Assembly: GCA_018304285.1 (NCBI GenBank)
Contig: JAGVWL010000008.1
Location: 1-13,747 of the forward strand
Direction: 5' to 3'
Length of the DNA: 13,747 nucleotides
Source: Microcaldota archaeon
GTDB taxonomy: Archaea > Micrarchaeota > Micrarchaeia > Norongarragalinales > Norongarragalinaceae
This document shows, in pieces, positions 1 to 5,118 of this stretch. The notes below the pieces were generated by a model that worked only from the letters and a program-made list of their open reading frames with translations, searched no databases and had not been told where the DNA came from. The first letter of the stretch is position 1. The number at the start of each line of letters is the position of its first letter. The position numbers and the translations under genes were made by a program.

Positions 1-818
1 CCGCCGCTTCCGCCACTTCCGAAACCGCTTGAAACCGCGCGTACTAAGGAAGGCGTGCAGCCTATGCCGCCAGCGTAAGCAGTCTGGTAGAACGTTCCAG
101 CATAGGGGAAAAAGCATCTTGCGTACGCAGTTCCGGTAGAGCCGTAAGCGTTGTAGGCATAAGCTACATTTCCATTGCCGCAATTAACTGCGATTGGCCC
201 TGTAGGAGAGAACAAGTCGGTAAACTGGACTTGAATGTCGCTCGACCCGCCGGCGTAAACCGTGGTCGGGTAGGAATACAAATTGCACGAAGAATAGTAG
301 TGGCTGCCGAACGGATTGTAGCAGTCGAACGGGCAGTTGAACGCGTTTTCGCCGTACTCGCAATAATTGTTTCCGCAATAACCCGAATACGAGTTGTAGT
401 TGTAGCTGTTGTAATTGTAGTAATACGAGGAATACTCGTAAGTGTCGCCTCCTCCGTAGCCTCCTTCACCGCCGCTGGGCGGGGTGTACGTCGAACTGGC
501 CGTGCACCGGGGGTCGTTGTAAGTTATCTGCGCCTCGCAGATTTGCCCGCCGTAAGGCTGGCCGCGGATGTAACCGTTCCAATAATACGAGTAAGAATCA
601 TAGCCGTAGTAATTGCTGCCCACGCAAGTGGAATGGTATTTGCTTGAAGGGCCGTTGCAATAAACCGGAGTGGAAGGTTCGCTTGCAAACCTGCAGTCGT
701 CAATCAAATAATCGTAATATCCGTTCGGACCGCACACTTCGGGCGGAACCGCGTTGGCAAAGCTAACCAGCCCTGCGAATGCGACAAGGAAAACAACAAA
801 TAAAGGCAGTCTCTTCAC
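1..818 (-). CDS. Secreted Tyr/Cys/Gly-rich surface protein, N-terminal part (C-terminus beyond window)
   Basis: About 272 residues are visible and the frame stays open to the left edge, so the C-terminus is missing. I chose the GTG at 818: it is preceded by a GGGGTGGG ribosome-binding stretch and gives a classic signal peptide (Lys-Arg, a hydrophobic core, then cleavage near SFANA/VPP at about residue 23). The mature part is rich in Tyr, Asn, Ser, Gly and Cys. A run of paired Tyr codons and a Gly-rich GGEGGYGGG segment precede a compact Cys motif at about residues 148-166 (CGNNYCEYGENAFNCPFDC). Similar CGNxxCExGEN..CPxDC motifs recur in archaeal secreted proteins, but I know of no proven function. 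A Gly/Ser-rich stretch lies at the visible end. Its promoter is almost identical to that of the surface protein gene starting at 10445. Role inferred: exported cell-surface or appendage protein; the exact family is not recognised. Confidence 0.8.
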   Translation of the reverse strand, partial: MKRLPLFVVFLVAFAGLVSFANAVPPEVCGPNGYYDYLIDDCRFASEPSTPVYCNGPSSKYHSTCVGSNYYGYDSYSYYWNGYIRGQPYGGQICEAQITYNDPRCTASSTYTPPSGGEGGYGGGDTYEYSSYYYNYNSYNYNSYSGYCGNNYCEYGENAFNCPFDCYNPFGSHYYSSCNLYSYPTTVYAGGSSDIQVQFTDLFSPTGPIAVNCGNGNVAYAYNAYGSTGTAYARCFFPYAGTFYQTAYAGGIGCTPSLVRAVSSGFGSGGSG

Positions 819-832
819 AATACCCACCCCTT

Positions 833-880
833 AATCGTTACTACCCTGCAGTTGGGACTATTTAAAGGTAGCGTTTTCGG
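833..880 (-). promoter_or_regulatory. Core promoter of the secreted Tyr/Cys-rich gene (copy 1 of duplicated promoter cassette)
   Basis: On the minus strand a TTTAAATA TATA box lies at 859-866. Transcription should start near 836-838, leaving a leader of about 18-20 nt that contains the GGGGTGGG ribosome-binding stretch. The segment 833-876 matches 10458-10501 with a single substitution (plus a 1-base length change in the T run just beyond it), so promoter strength and control are probably shared by the two secreted-protein genes. Confidence 0.8.
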
Positions 881-899
881 CGTTCATTCCGAAAGCGCG

Positions 900-912
900 A
901 AAAGGGAAAAAA
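900..912 (-). terminator. T-rich terminator downstream of tRNA-Trp
   Basis: Immediately 3' of the tRNA (minus strand) the sequence reads TTTTTTCCCTTTT, a pyrimidine/T run typical of archaeal intrinsic termination. No hairpin is needed or seen. Confidence 0.55.
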
Positions 913-949
913 GGTGGGGTCACGGAGAATCGAACTCCGATTTGCAGGT

Positions 950-1139
950 TTCTCTAGATGTCGCAGAACTTGTTCTGCAAACACTCTACTCCTCTTCCTT
1001 TTCACTGGAGGAGGCAACTTTTCACGTCATCTTCGCTTTCGCGAATTCAGATCTCCAGTCTCAAAACGCTCACAGGCGGAAGGCAAACTGCAGTTGCCGT
1101 GCAACCGCCTTCGCCACCAACCTCGCAAAACCAAGTATA
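950..1139 (-). other. Intron of tRNA-Trp, highly structured
   Basis: The 190-nt intron holds three hairpin regions, given in plus-strand coordinates. (a) AGGCGG 1075-1080 pairs with CCGCCT 1105-1110 around an inner GGCAA/TTGCC stem. (b) A 5-bp TTCGC-GAAA-GCGAA hairpin (1032-1045) sits between box-like CTGA and ATGACG motifs. (c) A perfect GCAGAAC/GTTCTGC inverted repeat lies at 963-978. It has no credible ORF (short open frames across it are artefacts) and no homing endonuclease. It would be removed by the archaeal tRNA-splicing endonuclease and may be circularised. Confidence 0.75.
1024..1060 (-). ncRNA. Putative intron-encoded box C/D-type guide for C34 of tRNA-Trp
   Basis: On the minus strand the order is: a 7-nt guide ACTGGAG (1053-1059), two bases, CTGA (D' box, 1047-1050), a GAAA-capped 5-bp hairpin, then ATGACGT (1024-1030), a degenerate C' box. 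The guide pairs with CTCCAGT of the anticodon loop and first intron base. The fifth base upstream of the D' box (1055) pairs exactly with C34, as the box C/D N+5 rule requires. Known precedent: introns of euryarchaeal pre-tRNA-Trp (for example Haloferax volcanii) encode a C/D RNA guiding 2'-O-methylation at C34 and U39. Here I find no convincing outer C/D pair and no second guide, and position 39 is C. Confidence 0.5.
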
Positions 1140-1210
1140 CTGGAGCCTGCCGTAATGCCACTATACCATGACCCCATCCCAAGGCCAATTTAATACTTGG
1201 TTTGGTTTAG

Positions 1211-1219
1211 TTTTATTAA
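1211..1219 (+). promoter_or_regulatory. TATA box of the RNase HII gene, possibly shared with tRNA-Trp
   Basis: TTTTATTAA is centred 29 nt before the ATG at 1244, so the mRNA should be leaderless or nearly so. Its complement TTAATAAAA lies about 36-44 nt upstream of the tRNA 5' end, so one AT element may serve both directions. Confidence 0.5.
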
Positions 1220-1243
1220 TTGCTTTTCAAGGGGTTTTTGGGA

Positions 1244-1897
1244 ATGCTGGTGGCTGGCGCTGACGATTGCGGAAGAGGGTGCGTATTCGGCGGGATGTTC
1301 ATATGCGCGTTTGCAATCGACGACTCCAAGGAAGGCGAATTGCGCAAGCTCGGCGTGAAAGATTCAAAAATGCTTTCGCCCGAAGCGCGCGAAAAACTCT
1401 ACCCGAAACTGATCAAGATGGGCGACTATGCAGTTGTAGAGTACAGCGCCGAGAAAATCACGCTGCTCATGCGCAGGAAAGTCTCGCTCAACACAATGGA
1501 AGCGGCCATGGTGGCGGAAGCTTTGTCGCTGTTGCGCGAGAGGCCGAAAAAGGTTTTCGTCGACTCGCCCGACCCCGACCCGCGCACTTTCGAACGCCGC
1601 ATCCGCAAGTTTTTCGACCACGAAATCGAATTCGTGTGCGAAAACAAGGCCGACGTCAACTATCCAGTCGTTTCCGCCGCGTCCGTAATCGGGAAAGTGC
1701 TGAGGGACAACCAGATCGAGCGCTTGCACAAGGAAATCGGGGATTTCGGAAGCGGCTATACGCACGACCCGCGCACCGTCGCTTTTCTCAAGAAAAACTT
1801 TGACAGGCTGGAAGTGCAGAAGCACTTGCGCCAAGAGTGGAGCACCATCAAGAAAAACCACGCGCCCGCAGGGCAGGCGAAATTGGGGGAGTTCTAG
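1244..1897 (+). CDS. rnhB: Ribonuclease HII
   Basis: A 217-residue archaeal RNase HII, which hydrolyses RNA in RNA-DNA hybrids and nicks at single ribonucleotides in DNA. The N-terminal motif is GADDCGRG (residues 5-12), where the family normally has GxDEAGRG. Asp7 is present but the second acidic residue is Asp8 instead of Glu. The other two metal ligands are in place: Asp107 in VFVDSPD and Asp137 in ADVNYPVVSAASVIGKV. GSGYTHDPRT matches the family GSGYPSDP block. A TTG 24 nt upstream keeps the frame open, but the ATG at 1244 gives the family N-terminus and sits at the leaderless distance from the TATA box. It lies head-to-head with tRNA-Trp. A 64-nt gap separates it from the next gene, which has its own possible promoter. 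Confidence 0.93.
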   Translation: MLVAGADDCGRGCVFGGMFICAFAIDDSKEGELRKLGVKDSKMLSPEAREKLYPKLIKMGDYAVVEYSAEKITLLMRRKVSLNTMEAAMVAEALSLLRERPKKVFVDSPDPDPRTFERRIRKFFDHEIEFVCENKADVNYPVVSAASVIGKVLRDNQIERLHKEIGDFGSGYTHDPRTVAFLKKNFDRLEVQKHLRQEWSTIKKNHAPAGQAKLGEF

Positions 1898-1961
1898 CCG
1901 CAATTGCCGCCGGAAGCATGAAAACAAAAAGCTTAAGCGAACGGAGGGCAAAAAATAATTC

Positions 1962-2570
1962 ATGAGATACGAACTTTTGCGCAATCCCGGCGAAAGGAAC
2001 GGCCTCAAAAACGCCGTTGCTAGAGTCGTGCAATTTGCGAAACAAAATGACGTTAAAGTGGTCGTTGCCGTAGAAAGTGCCGGCAGGCCTGCCGCGTTTC
2101 TTTTCGAAAAAGCGTGGAAAGCCATGCATCCGGGCGAAACACCGCCGGAAATCTTTTTCTTCGACCCATACCAAGTGCCATCGCGCACGCTCCTTTCTCC
2201 CGCCGTGCTCGGGCACCCGGTGTTCACCCGTGCTTCAGCCAATCCAGGCCACCACGTGCTTGTTTTGGACGACACATCCCAGAGCGGCAAGACTCTTGGA
2301 AAAATGAAGCGCATACTCAAAACCGCATTTAAAACGGTTTATACGGCGTCGCTCTGGAGCTTGGGAAACAAGCCGAAAAGGCAGGATGTGGCGGGGGTAG
2401 AACTGAAAAAATGGAGCCAAACCGGAAGCCCGTGGCAAAAGAAAGGCTCGTGGATAGGCGTGCGCAGGATAAGCAACGTTCTGTTCGAAAGCGAAACTGA
2501 AGAAAGCGCGAAGCTGAAGAAAGAATTGGAAATGCTCGCAAGCCAATTAGGAAAAACGAAAAGAAGCTGA
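1962..2570 (+). CDS. Phosphoribosyltransferase-like protein (type I PRTase fold)
   Basis: A 202-residue protein. The core signature is VLVLDDTSQSGKTL around residues 99-112, with Asp103-Asp104: the PRPP-binding loop of type I phosphoribosyltransferases (hydrophobic strand, two acids, then TxxSGKT). An earlier VVVAVESAGRPAAF segment resembles the strand-and-loop before the PPi loop of these enzymes. The substrate is not evident: the hood is not that of a standard adenine, orotate or hypoxanthine enzyme. The C-terminal ~35 residues are Lys/Glu-rich and probably helical. The start is the ATG at 1962; a weak TATA-like GCTTAAGC (1931-1938) lies about 27 nt upstream and a GGAGG sits at 1943-1947, 14 nt away, so the initiation mode is unclear. 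It is convergent with the membrane protein downstream. Function beyond the fold is unknown; a regulatory or salvage role is possible. Confidence 0.75.
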   Translation: MRYELLRNPGERNGLKNAVARVVQFAKQNDVKVVVAVESAGRPAAFLFEKAWKAMHPGETPPEIFFFDPYQVPSRTLLSPAVLGHPVFTRASANPGHHVLVLDDTSQSGKTLGKMKRILKTAFKTVYTASLWSLGNKPKRQDVAGVELKKWSQTGSPWQKKGSWIGVRRISNVLFESETEESAKLKKELEMLASQLGKTKRS

Positions 2571-2606
2571 AAAAAAGAAAAAAACGGGAAAGAAAAAAAT
2601 GAAAGG

Positions 2607-2631
2607 GGAAAAACTCTAGACGAGTTTTTCC
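2607..2631. terminator. Bidirectional hairpin terminator between convergent genes
   Basis: A perfect 10-bp inverted repeat, GGAAAAACTC (2607-2616) and GAGTTTTTCC (2622-2631), has a 5-nt loop. It spans the stop codon (2616-2618) of the minus-strand gene and lies 36 nt past the end of the plus-strand gene. On the minus strand it is followed by several T runs (about 2571-2604), which suit archaeal termination of that transcript. Confidence 0.6.
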
Positions 2632-3296
2632 AAGTCGCCTTCCTTCTTTTTCGCGACTCTCGAAATAGTGTCCTTCATTCCCAAGCCGATTGCTATTGCC
2701 AAGCCCAGGCCGAATGCAAGGGACAAGGAACCGAGCAGCAGCAGGAACGCGGTGCGCAGCAAGCTAGCGTCTGCGTTGGGAAGGAACAAGGGCAATGCGA
2801 TGACTACCGCGGTATAGACTATAAACGCCTCGACAACCCAGCCCACGAGATTGCGGAAGGGAATGCTAGAGCGTTTGACCATGTCCGTAAGATAGTCGCC
2901 TGCGAGCAATGCGATGACTAGGATTGCAACGCCCTGCACGAACATGGGCACGTATCCGACGAACCAGCGCACCAATTCGCCCAGGAAAACCAGGCTGGTT
3001 ATTTCAGCCGCAATTCCCAAAAACACGGCCAGCGTCAAGAGCTTGAGGATTTTGCTCAAGACGTCGGTGAGCGAAAAGCCCAACAGCGCGTCGTGCAAGC
3101 CGCGCTTCTTCAACTCCTTTTCTATGCCCACTTGCGCGAGAAAGTGGTGCAAAAGCGAGATGAGGAACATGGCCACTATCCAGCCTATGCCCAGAAACAC
3201 TATTAAGATTAGAATGTCGAGAAGCCCGAAAAGGAAATTCGTAAATGCAGACCCCAACGCCATGATAAGCCTGGAATACAACACATCCAATACCAA
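2616..3296 (-). CDS. Small MscS/CmpX-like membrane protein with conserved TM-helix repeats
   Basis: A 226-residue integral membrane protein with about five hydrophobic segments (around residues 12-50, 83-110, 115-135, 155-175, 178-206). It ends in GSLSLAFGLGLAIAIGLGMKDTISR, which has the Gly/Ala-rich pore-helix look and trailing KDT of the 'conserved TM helix' proteins related to small-conductance mechanosensitive channels. The cytoplasmic MscS beta domain is absent: the protein stops about 12 residues later with a charged KKKEGDLEKLV tail. It is therefore like the short CmpX/TM-helix members rather than a full MscS. The start is inferred as TTG at 3296, because a strong GAGGGTGAT ribosome-binding site (3302-3310) lies 5 nt upstream; the overlapping ATG is out of frame. 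Likely role: osmotic or membrane-tension related channel component; substrate unknown. Confidence 0.75.
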   Translation of the reverse strand: MVLDVLYSRLIMALGSAFTNFLFGLLDILILIVFLGIGWIVAMFLISLLHHFLAQVGIEKELKKRGLHDALLGFSLTDVLSKILKLLTLAVFLGIAAEITSLVFLGELVRWFVGYVPMFVQGVAILVIALLAGDYLTDMVKRSSIPFRNLVGWVVEAFIVYTAVVIALPLFLPNADASLLRTAFLLLLGSLSLAFGLGLAIAIGLGMKDTISRVAKKKEGDLEKLV

Positions 3297-3340
3297 ATCC
3301 CATCACCCTCTGTTTTTAATGCAGCAATCACGGAAAAGGC

Positions 3341-3348
3341 ATATAAAA
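3341..3348 (-). promoter_or_regulatory. TATA box for the MscS/CmpX-like gene
   Basis: TTTTATAT on the minus strand predicts initiation near 3318. That leaves a leader of about 20 nt that carries the GAGGGTGAT ribosome-binding site used by the TTG start. Confidence 0.55.
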
Positions 3349-3377
3349 AGGTTGCAGAAAGGGAGACAAAGGCAAAG

Positions 3378-3387
3378 CTTATAAATC
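3378..3387 (+). promoter_or_regulatory. TATA box of the eS8-gar1-tfb operon
   Basis: CTTATAAATC predicts initiation near 3408, giving a leader of about 85 nt before the eS8 ATG. A second AT-rich stretch (GTATTTATTA, 3401-3410) could start a shorter leader. The long leader leaves room for translational control, but I see no clear structure in it. Confidence 0.5.
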
Positions 3388-3494
3388 GGCGAGCGAAGGA
3401 GTATTTATTACTATTTCTTGACGCGGCGCAAACGCTTTCTGAAACCAGCAAAGCCGATGTGACTCGCAACAAGAACAAAGAGGTCGGTTTTTCA

Positions 3495-3887
3495 ATGGTC
3501 CAATATCACAAGCACTCGAGAACGAAAGCTTCCGGCAGCGGCGGGCTAAAGCGGAGGAACAGGGACAAGACTCTTGCGAATTACGGCGGGTTCTTTTCCC
3601 GTTCGCACTTGAGCCAAAACGAAAAGGAAGAAAGAAAGGGATTCAAGATAATCGGCGGGGGGCGGAAAGTCGCGGCAGTGAAATTAGCGTATGCAAACCT
3701 CGTCGTCGACGGAAAGACCAAGAAAACTCGCATCAAGAACGTCCTGGAAAATCCTGCAAACCGCCATTACGCACGCGAAAACATCATCACCAAAGGCGCG
3801 ATCGTGGAAACCGAGGCAGGAAAAGCCCGCATTACAAGCCGCCCGGGGCAAGACGGAATCGCAAACGCAGTTTTGGTAAAAGGCTAG
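3495..3887 (+). CDS. rps8e: 30S ribosomal protein eS8
   Basis: A 130-residue small-subunit protein of the archaeal/eukaryotic eS8 family. The N-terminus is basic and Gly-rich (HSRTKASGSGGLKRRNRDK). The body holds RKVAAVKLAYANLV and the typical VLENPANRHYARENIITKGAIVETEAGKARITSRPGQDG region, which is the eS8 signature order (NP..hxxRxxIITKGAII.T..G.A.VTSRPGQDG). I placed the start at the ATG at 3495, not the in-frame GTG at 3459. Homologues begin close to this basic segment, and an AGAGGT ribosome-binding site lies at 3478-3483. It is followed after 5 nt by gar1 and then by tfb, forming one transcription unit. Confidence 0.93.
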   Translation: MVQYHKHSRTKASGSGGLKRRNRDKTLANYGGFFSRSHLSQNEKEERKGFKIIGGGRKVAAVKLAYANLVVDGKTKKTRIKNVLENPANRHYARENIITKGAIVETEAGKARITSRPGQDGIANAVLVKG

Positions 3888-3892
3888 AGAAA

Positions 3893-4111
3893 ATGAAGCT
3901 CAAGGTTTTGAAAAAAACCGCGAAAGGCAATCTCCTCCTTTCCCCGTTAGAGGAAGGGGATGCCGCAAGCCTGGAAGGCAAGCGCTTGTCGTTCCAGGGA
4001 AAGAAAGCGGCGACAGTGGTGGACGTGATTGCAAGCGTCAAAAAACCGTTCATACTCGCAAAACCTTCCGCCGAAATTCCGGCGGAAGGCGTTTTGGAAA
4101 GCAAAAGGTGA
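3893..4111 (+). CDS. gar1: H/ACA RNP subunit Gar1
   Basis: A 72-residue small beta-barrel protein. It matches archaeal Gar1 by its layout: an N-terminal strand with KGNLLLSP, a middle GKRLSFQGKKAATVVDVIASVKKPFILAKP (the G-K-V-x-D-V-I-G-x-V-x-x-P-Y-h-x-V-K-P core) and a short tail. Gar1 binds Cbf5 and promotes substrate turnover in box H/ACA pseudouridylation RNPs. Archaeal genomes often keep gar1 directly upstream of tfb, exactly the order here, which strengthens the call for such a short and divergent protein. It begins 5 nt after eS8 and ends 7 nt before the TFB start, so it is translationally coupled. Confidence 0.85.
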   Translation: MKLKVLKKTAKGNLLLSPLEEGDAASLEGKRLSFQGKKAATVVDVIASVKKPFILAKPSAEIPAEGVLESKR

Positions 4112-4118
4112 AAAAAGA

Positions 4119-5018
4119 ATGAAGTGTCCTGATTGCGCAAGCAAAAAGCTCAAGGTCAATTCCGAAAGAGGGGAAACGGTCTGCATAAACTGCGGGCTCG
4201 TCATCGAAGAAAACATGGTCCAGGAAGGGCCTGAATGGCGCGCGTTCGACGCAGAACAAAGAGCCTCGCGCGCTCGCGCAGGCGCTCCCTTGAAATACAT
4301 GAACCCCAACCGCGGGCTTGTGACTGAAATCGACCAGTACAACCGCGACACACGCGGAGGCAAAATCGCCCCGGCGCAGCAGGCGCAGCTCTACCGAATG
4401 CGAAAATGGCATAAGCGCGCTTCCATTTCAAACAGCATCGAACGCAATCTCGCCATTGCTTTGACCGAATTGAACCGCGTGGCTTCCCATTTGGGCTTGC
4501 CGGAAATAATCCGCGAAAGCTCGGCGCTGTTGTACCGCAAGTGCGTTGAGAAAGGATTGATCCGCGGAAGGCAAATCGAAAGCGTGGTTTCCGCAGTCAT
4601 TTACGCCATATGCCGCAAGTACGGGATTCCGAGAACCCTCGACGAGATTTCTGCAGTGGCTGAAATTCCGAAGAAGGAAATCGGGCGCACGTACCGCCTG
4701 ATTACCCAGGAATTGGGCTTGAAGATTCCTTTGACCAACCCGCAGTTCTACATCACGCGCTTCGTAACCGCGCTGAAGTTGAGCGGCGCGACGCAAAAGA
4801 AGTCGCAGGAAATCCTGGAGCAAGCCATGCAAAAGGGCTTGATAAGCGGAAGGGGGCCGATGGGAGTCGCTGCAGCTGCAGTATACATTGCCTCCGTCCT
4901 GACGGGCGAGCGGAGAACGCAGAAGGAAGTGGCCGACGTTGCGGGAGTTACGGAAGTAACCATCCGCAACCGCTACCGCGAACTCAAGCGCGCTTTGCAG
5001 CTTAAGGTAAGCATTTAA
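4119..5018 (+). CDS. tfb: Transcription initiation factor B (TFB/TFIIB)
   Basis: A 299-residue archaeal TFIIB that bridges the TBP-DNA complex and RNA polymerase. The Zn ribbon is Cys3-x2-Cys6 and Cys22-x2-Cys25. The B-reader/linker follows (EGPEWRAFDAEQRASRARAGAP, then a PLKYMNPNRGLVTEID strand). Two cyclin folds occupy about residues 100-185 and 195-290; the first includes ASAL-type helices and RGRQIESVVSAVIYAICRKYGIPRTLDEI, the second RGPMGVAAAAVYIASVL. The C-terminal helix-turn-helix TQKEVADVAGVTEVTIRNRYRELK would contact the BRE. The frame is open upstream through gar1, but the ATG at 4119 gives the standard MKCPDC ribbon start. The tandem hairpin element follows 8 nt after the stop and may terminate this operon. 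I see no other TFB in the window. Confidence 0.97.
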   Translation: MKCPDCASKKLKVNSERGETVCINCGLVIEENMVQEGPEWRAFDAEQRASRARAGAPLKYMNPNRGLVTEIDQYNRDTRGGKIAPAQQAQLYRMRKWHKRASISNSIERNLAIALTELNRVASHLGLPEIIRESSALLYRKCVEKGLIRGRQIESVVSAVIYAICRKYGIPRTLDEISAVAEIPKKEIGRTYRLITQELGLKIPLTNPQFYITRFVTALKLSGATQKKSQEILEQAMQKGLISGRGPMGVAAAAVYIASVLTGERRTQKEVADVAGVTEVTIRNRYRELKRALQLKVSI

Positions 5019-5025
5019 GCGCGCC

Positions 5026-5118
5026 TTATAGCAGAAGGCAAAAATATTGGAACTTTTTCTGCCTTCTGCGACTAGCGAAAAGCTGCAAAAGTTCAAGTAT
5101 TTCCGCTTTTCGCTATTA
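5026..5118. repeat. Double-hairpin intergenic element, copy 1 (between convergent tfb and trm1)
   Basis: Two tandem inverted repeats. Hairpin A has arms 5031-5040 (GCAGAAGGCA) and 5060-5069, with a 19-nt loop. Hairpin B has arms 5073-5083 (TAGCGAAAAGC) and 5105-5115, with a 21-nt loop. The loops share an 8-base perfect complement: GAACTTTT 5050-5057 and AAAAGTTC 5087-5094. The right end is the trm1 stop codon (5116-5118). The same element recurs at 8768-8864. It probably terminates both converging transcripts; T runs occur on both strands. Confidence 0.8.

Larger units (their letters stand above)
915..1175 (-). tRNA. tRNA-Trp (anticodon CCA) with a 190-nt intron; exons 1140-1175 and 915-949
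   Basis: The two ends pair as a perfect 7-bp acceptor stem (GGGGTCA with TGACCCC), followed by discriminator A73; CCA is not encoded (ACCT follows). The D-arm is GTATAGTGGCATTAC and position 26 is G. The anticodon stem is GCAGG/CCTGC and the loop reads CTCCAG|A, with U33 in place and anticodon CCA at 1141-1143. The T-arm is CGGAG TTCGATT CTCCG. All arms pair properly only if 950-1139 is removed, which puts the intron at the canonical 37/38 site. The bulge-helix-bulge at the junctions is imperfect in my hand fold (three of four central pairs), so the boundary is set by the cloverleaf. Tryptophan tRNA introns at this site are well known in Euryarchaeota; 190 nt is long. A TATA-like TTAATAAAA lies upstream, around 1211-1219. 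Confidence 0.9.

Noticed and set aside
231..647. Long plus-strand open frame opposite the Tyr-rich secreted gene
   Set aside because: The Val/Arg/Ala-rich translation is the shadow of repeated Tyr/Asn codons on the other strand; the minus frame has a signal peptide, a ribosome-binding site and a promoter.
852..1193. Plus-strand open frames (up to 113 codons) across the tRNA region
   Set aside because: They run antisense through the tRNA-Trp exons and intron, and their translations show no protein-like pattern.
1364..2320. Minus-strand open frames opposite RNase HII and the PRTase-like gene
   Set aside because: They span two real plus-strand genes and their intergenic gap; the sequence is low-information antisense.
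5026..5118. Insertion sequence remnant
   Set aside because: No transposase, no target-site duplication that I can define, and ends coincide with stop codons; a non-autonomous mobile repeat is not fully excluded.
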